Origin: Symsagittifera roscoffensis
Lineage: Eukaryota; Xenacoelomorpha; Acoela; Convolutidae
Length of the DNA stretch: 64,000 nucleotides
Assembly (NCBI RefSeq): GCF_963678635.1
Contig: NC_087064.1
Coordinates: 81,069,526-81,133,525, forward strand
Direction of reading: 5' to 3'
In this document: positions 25,740 to 34,600 of the stretch, in pieces
Numbering within the stretch: the first letter of the stretch is position 1
Layout: each line of letters opens with the position of its first letter
Program-made: the position numbers and the translations under genes
Notes under the pieces: model-generated
What the model was told of the DNA's origin: nothing
Seen by the model: only the letters and a program-made list of their open reading frames with translations
Databases searched by the model: none

Positions 25740-28156
25740 CACGGTGTAATATCGTCTTCATCTTATGGACGTCATTGTTCCTGGCAAAATTAAAATGACT
25801 CAATTAAAATATCTTCTTCATCTGCAATTTTTTGTATTTAGACGTCGTTTTTTTAATTGCCAGGTTCAAGTTAAAATTCTCGCCCTTAAACAATGGAGGT
25901 TAAGGTATTATATCGATTGTTTAATTTGGATTGAAACCACTTAGCAATGAGTTCAAGATTAAAAGGGATCTCTTTAACTATTTCCCCACCTTTGGTATCT
26001 AATAACAAATTGCCACACTTTTAATTTAAAATCTTTTCAGTTAAGCATATATGATTTTTGTACCTAGTAACGAATCTCCCCCTTTTTGCAAAAAGAAGGA
26101 AACAGTAAAAGAGATCCGATAAAAGTTTTAGGTTGCCAAAAAAGTATATTTCAGCTGAAGTCCCATTGATTGCCAGACGTCAAAAGTCGTCAAAATATAA
26201 AAAGTCGAGTGTCGGTTTAAAGTTGCCGGTGGCGGTAAGGCTACCCAGTATTTGCCGGCTTCCCGATGATAACAGGCTTTAACTTTTGGCTCTTTTCCAG
26301 TTTCCCCCCTTTCAAATTCAACTTTGAAAAGTTTATTTAACCTTGTCATAATGCAATGAAATTTGGCGTGGTGAACGAATCAACAGCTGTGAACAGATTT
26401 GTTCTTCATACTTTACAGCGTAACATTACGCATTTAGCCGTAATAACACGTAAAACAAACATAAAACTCGGTATTTTGAAAGGTGGGGGAAACTGGAAAA
26501 GAGCCTAACTTTCGTATAGAGTCCTACCATTTGTTGGCAAGCTCGCAAAACGTTGGTGCGACTGCAGCAGTACTCTTTTGCTGTTGAGTTGCTGTTTGAA
26601 AAACATTGCGCGTATTTGTTACGCAACAACCCAATGAAGTATATAATCGAATACATTACAACAAACACTTATATTAACAGTTTTTTCGCAAAATGTTTTT
26701 TCGCCACTCCCTGAATATACAAACTGCTCCCTGAATATATTACCAAAAAGCAAGATAAGATCTTCCCAAATGCTTCTAGAGGAAGAGGAAAGATGATAAC
26801 TTGACCTTTATTCCGTTTTGGTAGTTTTGGTTATTTTAAGCGCTTCATTTTCAAATTCTTTGCGCAAACAGAGCAGAAAACTCTTATTTTGTACAAATTT
26901 TTTAAAAAATGATGAGACAACCTTTTCTTGTTGAAAGAATTTCAAGTTTTGTTATTTGCTCGAAAAATCTGTAATGCTTGAAATTTTTCAGTTCAAAGAG
27001 ACTGCATTAATAAAATCAAAAAATAAGGATATCCGGGTGCTGAGAAAATAGCACAGAAGGTTCCGCCCTCGGTAATCTTAATAAAAAATAATAAAAAAAT
27101 AGCAAAAGATTTTTAAAAAAACTGTAAGCCTTTATAGAAAAAAAAACGAGAAAAAAAATTATCTGGGAACATTTTTGCTTAAATATCAATTTGCAACGTT
27201 AAGGTGATCATAGATAAAAATAACCTTTGAAAAACAGTAGATTTAAAATGAAATTTTATTCTGCCACTCTCTGTATACAAGCAAAAATCATAATTGTAAA
27301 TTAGTCACTAAAATTAAAAAGTTTACATCAGTGACAAACTTCTGAAACTTCTCAAGTTTTTTTTTCCAATCCGAATCGCGATCAAAAAAGTTTAAAAAAT
27401 TTTACACACCTGGTCTGCAACTAGTTTTCCTTGATGTACCACAAATCGAGGAAAGAAAGTTTTTTGCCATAGTTCTTCTTGTTACTTTGTGACATCGTCG
27501 GAACAAAAGAGAAATTGGATAACTTAAAATGTTTCACACCTTCTCCAAGACAGAAAGTAAGCATTAAATTCCATTTGATATCAGATTTTTGATTTTCCTA
27601 ATTTTGTCAAGTACCTTGAAAAAATCCATTTTCTGAGTTTTTGATCCCATGACTTGTGATAGCGAAATCTTGATTGAAATTTTTAGTGGTAAACTTTTGC
27701 CTGAGATAAGTTAGTTTTTTGTGATGCAACCTTATTTTTATGCGGAAGGAAATTTATTGGATATTGGACTACTTTTTTTTGCTTTCGTGGTTTATATATT
27801 CACTATTAATGAGTTGGTATCATTATTTAGGACTATGTGCTGTTTTGAGCATTCACGTGGTGATGTTTTGGACGTTATGTGCTGTTTTGAAAGCTTAAGA
27901 CCAGGCATTTTCCATTTTGCTGAGCTACCTTCCAAATAATGTCGTACATTGGCGCCGACGGTGTTCTCAGAAAAGTTGAGAGTTAGATTGAAACCTTTAA
28001 CAAATTAACAAAGAACAGAAACTGTGACAAAATATGAGTTTAATCGACAGAAGCCTTTCTTGTAAGTAAACTATTGAGATTTTTTTTGAAAAATGGTGGA
28101 TGAAACACTTGAGTGTTGAGTTGTTGTTTGTGGCGTATATCATGAGTTTAACAAAG
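25740..28156. other. AT-rich non-coding stretch before the retroelement
   Basis: The only structure noticed is an inverted pair of GGGGAAACTGGAAAAGAGCC-like sequences (minus strand about 26285-26310, plus strand about 26484-26506). The frame at 27721-27939 holds two copies of ATGTGCTGTTTTGA and is not convincing as a gene. Confidence 0.4.
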
Positions 28157-28160
28157 TTAC
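28157..28160. repeat. Target-site duplication TTAC, left
   Basis: TTAC immediately before the left LTR equals TTAC at 46251-46254 immediately after the right LTR. Four-base duplications are usual for Ty3/errantivirus integrases. Confidence 0.75.
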
Positions 28161-28552
28161 TGAAACCTGATCTAAACTACATTTTATGATTGGATAAATT
28201 AGATATTTTACCACTGTAAAGTATTTAATATTAACCAATCATGATCCATCTAACTAACAACCCACTTATTTGTAAGTGCTGAAATTACAGGTGCTGAATT
28301 TAACTTAGAAATTAGTTGCCTCTCCTAGAGAACTTCAGCAGCCGCAATAAACCAGTATACCCTAGATCTATTGAGCCTAGCAGAGACTAGTTAAACAACC
28401 TGAGACTAGAATAGTATGAGAGTAAGATTAGGATCGGTATTAGACTAAGAAGTTGCACGAATCTATCCGGCCGAAAATAAGATAGCGTGACGAGCAGACG
28501 GTGTACCCTATCCGAAATTACTCTAGGAGTTAAGACCATCGGTTATAACTCA
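28161..28552 (+). repeat. 5' LTR (392 bp)
   Basis: It begins TGAAACCTGATC and ends GGTTATAACTCA, with AATAAA at 28346-28351. ATGATTGG and CCAATCAT form an 8-bp inverted pair near the start. Against the 3' LTR I count four substitutions and one indel block (about 28289-28300), where the 3' copy has a complete hairpin and this copy has only its left arm. Confidence 0.92.
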
Positions 28553-28873
28553 TCTGGTGCGACCATAAGTCTCGAACAAGACCTTAATAGCTTAGAATTA
28601 ACCAAAAATAGATTAGAATTTAGACAAAACATTTTTAAAATGTTACACGACGATAATTTAATCGAAATGTCTCTACGACTCAATAGATCAGAGCCAATAT
28701 TCCGAACGATAATAGAACTACCCGGAATTGGAAGAAGACCTCGAACCAGAGACGACATACGACAACGTAGAAACTTACCAAATAGTTATATGATAGTACG
28801 GCAAAAGCCAACACAAACTTTTATATTTAGAATCTTATTAGCAATGAATTTAGATTTTCATTTGCAAACTTAA
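28553..28873 (+). CDS. Possible leader ORF, unrecognised
   Basis: A frame open from inside the 5' LTR (first possible non-ATG start 28487) to the stop at 28871-28873 encodes a charged, helix-prone stretch with DDIRQRRNLP near its end. Its first ATG comes only after about 50 codons (near 28639). It could be a translated leader peptide, an exon spliced to a downstream gene, or chance; nothing like it is known to me. It lies between the PBS and the first ATG-started gene. Confidence 0.25.
   Translation, partial: SGATISLEQDLNSLELTKNRLEFRQNIFKMLHDDNLIEMSLRLNRSEPIFRTIIELPGIGRRPRTRDDIRQRRNLPNSYMIVRQKPTQTFIFRILLAMNLDFHLQT
28555..28572 (+). other. Candidate primer binding site
   Basis: TGGTGCGACCATAAGTCT starts two bases after the LTR and begins with the TGG expected opposite a tRNA CCA end. 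I cannot assign the tRNA. Confidence 0.5.
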
Positions 28874-29800
28874 ATCTTGAAGTCAATCTTCATGATCATT
28901 TCAGGCGCTAAACAAAAACATTAATATACAAAAACGATTGATAAAAAGATCTCAGATCGTTTTCCTAAAATTCTGCAGTATTCTATAAAACATGTTTGGA
29001 AAATATTTATTGAAAATCAAAACAAAAATTAGTAGCATGACAATAAACTGTTAGTAATCATAAAATCATCAGTTGTCCCAGCTTCATCAACTAAAACATA
29101 ACAGCAATCATAAGCTCACTAATATCATTAAAACACTAAATCTTTTCTTAAATAATTTTAAACCATTTTAAACTTAAATTCACTTAATTTTAAAATCAGA
29201 TCATCAAGGCTTATCCTTGGATCTTAATTATTTTCTATTTAATTAAATTTAAAAAACTTGATCATCAAGGCCTATCCTTGGATCAAAAAGAACAATTTTG
29301 TTCTCCCCCACCCACTTAGCTAGTGTCTAACGACCTCAAACGTCGATTCACTATCCAACCCTTTCAAAAATACCAAGACTAATAGAAATTTTTGAACAAA
29401 ACTAATCATTCAAATTAGGATAAAATGTGAAGAACTTCGGTTATTCATCCTTCACTTGAACCCTCTTCTTACCAGACCCAGGATAAATCTTAGACTTAGT
29501 AAGTTTAAAATAGTATCTAACGAACTACTCGCGTTCTAATTATACCTGAACCTTGTGGATCGATTTACTATTCTCCAACCCTTGAACACAATCACTACCC
29601 CTAAGTAAGATTAAGTAAGTTAACACCTTAGCTTATACTAGCCACGAGAAATTAAAAAATCATTCTTCGGAATCGATATACTTTTCTCTCCAACCCTGAA
29701 CAAATAGACCCAGGTTAAGCTAACCAAAAAATTGTAAGGACTAACAATTTAAGAAAAAAAAATCATCTAACAACTTTTTGCATCCGTCATCCTAAACCTT
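28874..29800 (+). other. Retroelement leader with hairpins and degenerate repeats
   Basis: Two copies of a 25-base imperfect palindrome (29199-29223 and 29260-29284, one mismatch) can fold as GATC..TCAAGG/CCTTGGATC hairpins. Downstream, three degenerate copies of a TCGAT...ACT.TTCTCCAACCCT motif sit at 29342-29365, 29556-29587 and 29668-29701. Such an untranslated leader is where packaging or dimerisation signals normally lie; that role is inference. Confidence 0.5.
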
Positions 29801-30268
29801 ATGTCATTTAAAAATCTAGGAAACAAACAAACAATCGTTTTGCACAACTGTGAAATAGATAACAAAAAATACGACCTTGTAATCACACCTCATACACAAA
29901 CAGTTGGATATATCAGAACAAAACGACAAACACTAAAAAGGAAAATAATAACTAAACAAAGACAATTAACACGAAAAAAAATTTCCAAAAATAGAAACGC
30001 ATTCTCAGAATCAGAAGTCAGCAATTTAGACGAACTTTATAAATTAAAAGAATCTATTGATAAAAATTGCCCTATTCACGATCAATTATATTTTTCCGAC
30101 TCAGAAACAACTTCAAATTCATCAAAAAGAGGAAAAAGAAGAATAAAAAAGCAATATAAACACAAACCAGTACACTTGTATAATTGGAATCAACCAATTA
30201 GACACATCGATAATTACCTATTAACAGTCATTAAACGAAAAAATGAGCCAAACACACACTCCAAGTGA
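29801..30268 (+). CDS. Small basic ORF upstream of gag, unrecognised
   Basis: 155 residues from an ATG, very basic in the middle (RTKRQTLKRKIITKQRQ, then RKKISKNR) and again near the C-terminus (SSKRGKRRIKKQYKHK), with an acidic SDSETTSNSS stretch between. No cysteine motif, signal peptide or membrane segment. It overlaps the start of gag by 26 bases in another frame, so the two would be read from one message by reinitiation or leaky scanning. Ty3 elements do not normally carry a gene here. The composition suggests nucleic-acid binding, but that is inference. Confidence 0.6.
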   Translation: MSFKNLGNKQTIVLHNCEIDNKKYDLVITPHTQTVGYIRTKRQTLKRKIITKQRQLTRKKISKNRNAFSESEVSNLDELYKLKESIDKNCPIHDQLYFSDSETTSNSSKRGKRRIKKQYKHKPVHLYNWNQPIRHIDNYLLTVIKRKNEPNTHSK

Positions 30269-33200
30269 AGATAGTCCAGACGATGACGATATCTACCCCT
30301 TCCTAGTAGATGCACCCGATAATAGAGGACAACATGATCTTTGCAAGAATTTCCTCCTAAATTTGTTTGAACCTGGAATTAGCCCATGTAAAACAGAGTT
30401 CCCAGATGTAAAAATAAAAAGACAAATTATTGATCACTATCTGAAAAATATATGTAACTTAACACAACAATACGGAATCTACACCATAGAATTCAGCTCA
30501 CCAAACCCGAATCACCACAAATATGTAATTCAAACAGACGATCTTGATTTAGAATTTTCAAAAGTATTCTCAGAATATATAAAAAGCATACAATATCATA
30601 ACTCACAAAGAGCAAACTCCATATTTACTAATGAAGTTTTTGCAATAATATATAGTTATATTTCAATATTAGAAAACGAAAACCCAATCCCGCATATCTC
30701 ACCGAATGAGACATCTAAAAATATAAAGGTACGACATGAAATCACACTATTTTCAACCTTTCTACATATAATTAAAGAAAATTTCACTAAAGATGAAGTT
30801 TCACAACATACAAAACATGACTTACAAAAAATTTTGGCATGGTTTATAATAGATTATTTCACACATAATATAGATTTAATTTCTCAAGCAAGAAAAAATT
30901 TCAGACCCCAAAATTCAAACGATGATACCGCCATCACAGAACAATCAGACTACGTTTGGGACCCCGAATGGTGTCATTATGCATTCATAAATATCCCACA
31001 ATCAATCTCAAGTCAGGCAATAAGTGCAATATCTTATGTAAGAGATTATGTAAGGGTAATACCATTATCCATTGATGCAACACCATTAAACTACAATACA
31101 TTTTTACCCGATACGCGAAATAACAGTTTAAATTCGACCGTCATACACAATGAAAACCTTAATGGAACTAGGAACCTCACTCAACAAGATATTCAAACAC
31201 CATCACACTTCATAAATGAAGAAATTGTCCAAACAACAACTACACAACAAAGTATTTCACCAATACGTCCAAATTTAACAACACCAAGAAATACAAACAC
31301 TTCACTAGCACAAGTAACCTTACAATCAACCGCTAAACCTTCGGTTGCTCCAAATTATTCACAAATGGATTATCAAACATATAGACCCATGACAATACCG
31401 TCAAAAACACGCAGAACGTTCACAAGAAACACTTTTGCGGAACACAATTATAATTACGCACATTCATTAAAAACAAACTATCCCCCACGAAAAAATAATA
31501 ATAATCAGGTAAGATCTCGATATTGGGATAACCCAATGGCAACAACCAACTCAGTAAATTTTCAAACTAATTTACATCCTTCACAGGATCGTAGTGAAAA
31601 TTACCCATTCTTTCAACAGAATAAAAATAAAAAGCAAGCACCTCATCAAACGGATTATTTATCATCTGACGATGATTATTTACAACCAGATATATTTGCA
31701 CCATATACTCAAGAATATCGTGGACAAGGAGTGCAGAAACCGTATACATATCATAGAATTTTTTCTCCACACCCAACAGATACACAAAATCAACAACCAA
31801 TACAAATGCAAAACCCAATTAATACACAATCTTTTCAACCAATTCAGCCACAAAACCCAATGATTACACACTCGTATCAACCAACACAAATGCAAAATGA
31901 AATACCACTTCCATATTACCTTCAACAACACGAAATAACAAAGAATCAACTCTCAAATTTCTCACAAATGCCAAATGCCGCAGAATCATTACAAATGACA
32001 ATGAATCCATACCTTATGGGTGGATCATCAATAACATCAAACAAACCATTAATGATATTCACAGGAACAGACCCTGAATATTCTGTAGAAGATTATTTAA
32101 ATGCAATAACAGCAAATTTAATTTTAAATATAGGACCTGAACCAATTAATACGCCACTACATCAAAATTGGATACATCGACGCACAGCGTTGATACAGAC
32201 AACCTTAGACGGCGCAGCCCAAAAATGGTTTTCAGTATTGCCTATAGAAATAAAATCAAATTGGAAAAGATTTACACAAGAATTTTCAAAAATGTTTGAC
32301 TCCGAAAGAAACAAACAACAACAAAGAGTTTTATGTAATGAAATTCGCAGATTACCAAATGAAACCATCAAACAATTAGCAGTACGTATCGAAACACTAG
32401 TTCGAAAAGCATATTCATTAAAAACACACGACTATAAAAACACAAAAATGACAGAAATCTTAATGATGACCTTAACACCTCAATTAAGGAAAATAGCAAT
32501 AAAAAAGAGAGCATCCCATCCCTCCTCAATTCGAGAGCCCGATTTAGATTTTCGAAAACTAGTAGACAAACTAGAGCAAGCGGAAATCATAATGAAACTT
32601 GAAGAAACAGAAAATCTGAAATTACAATATGTTAAACGAATTGAAACAAATACCACAAATATCAACAATATACAGGAATCAGATACAGACCTCGATGAAA
32701 AAATCACTGAAATACTCAATATTTATGAAAAACACCCAAACTTTAAAGGCAAACCATCTTTCAAAAAATGGTGTAATTATTGCCGACGATACGGACATAG
32801 TATTTCTGAATGTAGACAAAAACAACAGGACAATCAAAACAAACCTCAAAAATATAAAGAACCAAATAAATCATTCTATCAATACATGAAGAAAGATCAA
32901 AATCTACCAAACAAAAATGTATACAGCAACAACAGTTCAGGAAAACCACTTCCGAACAATACCAATTACACGAGAACCCAATCACCATATAACTCAAGTT
33001 ATAGAGGAAGATCACCAGAACGAAGAAATACACAAAATTCGTCACAAAATCATTACAATAGACCAAATAGTCGAAATAACTACTCCAGATCAAATTCAAA
33101 TACAACACAATTTGTTTCTAGATCTAATTCCCAATCAAGGAATAAATACTATCCAAACAATCAGTCACGAAACTCATCATATAATAGAAATAGAAACTAC

Positions 33201-33527
33201 TCCAATAATCGAAATAGAGTTATTCAAACAACCGAAACCAGAATTACCCGAACAATCGATCAAGGAATAACTCATATAACAGATCAAACTATAACAGACC
33301 AAACAATAATTATCAAAACAGATCACGAAATAATTCACAAAATCGACATTCAAGTTATAATAATCGTTATAGAAATTATTCCCAATCACCACACAGAAAT
33401 AATAACCATTATAATAATTCTAACAATCGCCACAGAAGTAGTACACCTAAACATCAAAGACATATTAATTACGTACAATCAAATCCAGAAACAACATCAG
33501 ACCCCCCAGGTATTGACGACACAGTAA
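30243..33527 (+). CDS. gag: Gag polyprotein, long form, frame-disturbed at the end
   Basis: The nominal frame is 1094 codons. The first 590 residues are an unusual N-terminal extension: a globular-looking region to about residue 280, then Gln/Asn/Pro-rich sequence with three tandem units of the QPIQMQNPINTQSF type (about residues 515-555). A capsid-like block starts near residue 600 (IFTGTDPEYSVEDYL, then AAQKWFSVLP and FTQEFSKMF), as in Ty3 gag. One zinc knuckle, CX2CX4HX4C, lies at residues 844-857 (32772-32813), followed by an Arg/Ser/Asn-rich tail. From about 33218 the nominal frame becomes Ile/Thr-rich and implausible, while the Asn/Arg/Ser-rich tail continues in the -1 frame into protease. 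The real product therefore probably runs on into pol, and the last 100 codons of this frame are an artefact. Confidence 0.85.
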   Translation: MSQTHTPSEDSPDDDDIYPFLVDAPDNRGQHDLCKNFLLNLFEPGISPCKTEFPDVKIKRQIIDHYLKNICNLTQQYGIYTIEFSSPNPNHHKYVIQTDDLDLEFSKVFSEYIKSIQYHNSQRANSIFTNEVFAIIYSYISILENENPIPHISPNETSKNIKVRHEITLFSTFLHIIKENFTKDEVSQHTKHDLQKILAWFIIDYFTHNIDLISQARKNFRPQNSNDDTAITEQSDYVWDPEWCHYAFINIPQSISSQAISAISYVRDYVRVIPLSIDATPLNYNTFLPDTRNNSLNSTVIHNENLNGTRNLTQQDIQTPSHFINEEIVQTTTTQQSISPIRPNLTTPRNTNTSLAQVTLQSTAKPSVAPNYSQMDYQTYRPMTIPSKTRRTFTRNTFAEHNYNYAHSLKTNYPPRKNNNNQVRSRYWDNPMATTNSVNFQTNLHPSQDRSENYPFFQQNKNKKQAPHQTDYLSSDDDYLQPDIFAPYTQEYRGQGVQKPYTYHRIFSPHPTDTQNQQPIQMQNPINTQSFQPIQPQNPMITHSYQPTQMQNEIPLPYYLQQHEITKNQLSNFSQMPNAAESLQMTMNPYLMGGSSITSNKPLMIFTGTDPEYSVEDYLNAITANLILNIGPEPINTPLHQNWIHRRTALIQTTLDGAAQKWFSVLPIEIKSNWKRFTQEFSKMFDSERNKQQQRVLCNEIRRLPNETIKQLAVRIETLVRKAYSLKTHDYKNTKMTEILMMTLTPQLRKIAIKKRASHPSSIREPDLDFRKLVDKLEQAEIIMKLEETENLKLQYVKRIETNTTNINNIQESDTDLDEKITEILNIYEKHPNFKGKPSFKKWCNYCRRYGHSISECRQKQQDNQNKPQKYKEPNKSFYQYMKKDQNLPNKNVYSNNSSGKPLPNNTNYTRTQSPYNSSYRGRSPERRNTQNSSQNHYNRPNSRNNYSRSNSNTTQFVSRSNSQSRNKYYPNNQSRNSSYNRNRNYSNNRNRVIQTTETRITRTIDQGITHITDQTITDQTIIIKTDHEIIHKIDIQVIIIVIEIIPNHHTEIITIIIILTIATEVVHLNIKDILITYNQIQKQHQTPQVLTTQ

Positions 33528-34600
33528 ATGACAAACTACTACTAAATCAAATAAACTGTGGATCATCAGAATCAGAAAGTGATACAGAAAACACTATCTC
33601 CATCAATATGATAGCAGTCGAAAATGACTACGAACCTATTATATATGAACAACCTTTTTCATCCCATATAAATGAAAATCAATTAGAACTCCTTCACAAT
33701 TATTATATTGAACCCATCCATTCCACACAAACGGCACAAGAAACTAACGAAATCAACACTACAAATCAATCCAATGAAAATGACAAAACAAAATGCTTGA
33801 ATACAAATCACATCTATCAAAATATACAAAAAGAACAACCCAAAGAAAAAATTTGGACAATACCATTTCTTTTAGAAAGTCCAAGAAACAAAGAATTTCA
33901 ACCACCAGATCTTGAAATTGATTTTTTAATTGATTCAGGAGCAGAATCAAACATAATAAACATTCCCACATGGAATGAGATAAAAACATTACACCCAAAA
34001 CTAACACCTCTTGAAACCTCCAGTAAACTAGCAACAGCACAAGGATCAACATTGGTAAACTATGGAAAAATTCAATTATTTCTTCTCCCCACAAGAACAA
34101 TAGAGCAAAATAAAATTTTAAATAAACCATTTAAACAAATATTTTATATCACTGATATTAAACACAATATCATTGGAATACCATTTATCTCTAAATATAT
34201 ACCAACAATCAACATTTTGAATAGTAAAATACTAATCAAAGATAAATACACAAAAACAAAAGACACATCCCTAACATTTTTTCAAAGATTAAATAAACAA
34301 CCACCATTCTTCTCAAAATTTTATCCAATATATATCCAACAAAGAAAACACCTGAAACCACTATCAGGAAACATATATAATTTTTCAATAAAACAAGTTC
34401 ACCAATATGATAAAAAACAAAATAAACAACAACTCTATATGTCAGACTTTGAATTCAAACCTATCCATAAATTTTTCAAAATCACAATTTCATCCATAAA
34501 ATATTTGAAAAACTCGAATTCAGATATTATTTCGTTACATGTATACAATAATACACCCTATCAAGTAACATTACCTTTAGGACTTTTGGGATATTGCTAA
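33218..34600 (+). CDS. pro: Gag tail and aspartic protease segment of pol
   Basis: This frame opens after a TAG at 33215-33217. It continues the Asn/Arg/Ser-rich nucleocapsid tail, turns acidic (SSESESDTENT) and reaches the first ATG at 33608. The protease active site is LIDSGAESN, with DSGA at 33932-33943 (residue 109 from that ATG). HNIIGIPFI about 70 residues later fits the second conserved block of retropepsins. A roughly 130-residue linker follows, ending LPLGLLGYC and a TAA at 34598-34600. The same frame stays open beyond that stop into RT, so the TAA either interrupts a pol polyprotein or is read through. Confidence 0.8.
   Translation, partial: SYSNNRNQNYPNNRSRNNSYNRSNYNRPNNNYQNRSRNNSQNRHSSYNNRYRNYSQSPHRNNNHYNNSNNRHRSSTPKHQRHINYVQSNPETTSDPPGIDDTVNDKLLLNQINCGSSESESDTENTISINMIAVENDYEPIIYEQPFSSHINENQLELLHNYYIEPIHSTQTAQETNEINTTNQSNENDKTKCLNTNHIYQNIQKEQPKEKIWTIPFLLESPRNKEFQPPDLEIDFLIDSGAESNIINIPTWNEIKTLHPKLTPLETSSKLATAQGSTLVNYGKIQLFLLPTRTIEQNKILNKPFKQIFYITDIKHNIIGIPFISKYIPTINILNSKILIKDKYTKTKDTSLTFFQRLNKQPPFFSKFYPIYIQQRKHLKPLSGNIYNFSIKQVHQYDKKQNKQQLYMSDFEFKPIHKFFKITISSIKYLKNSNSDIISLHVYNNTPYQVTLPLGLLGYC

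Noticed and set aside
31567-31949. Minus-strand frames opposite gag
   Set aside because: Shadows of the Gln/Asn-rich gag repeats.
33218-33527. Programmed -1 slippery site in the gag-pol overlap
   Set aside because: Scanning the 0-frame codons I found no X XXY YYZ heptamer, and the composition switches exactly at the start of the overlap, so a one-base loss fits better.
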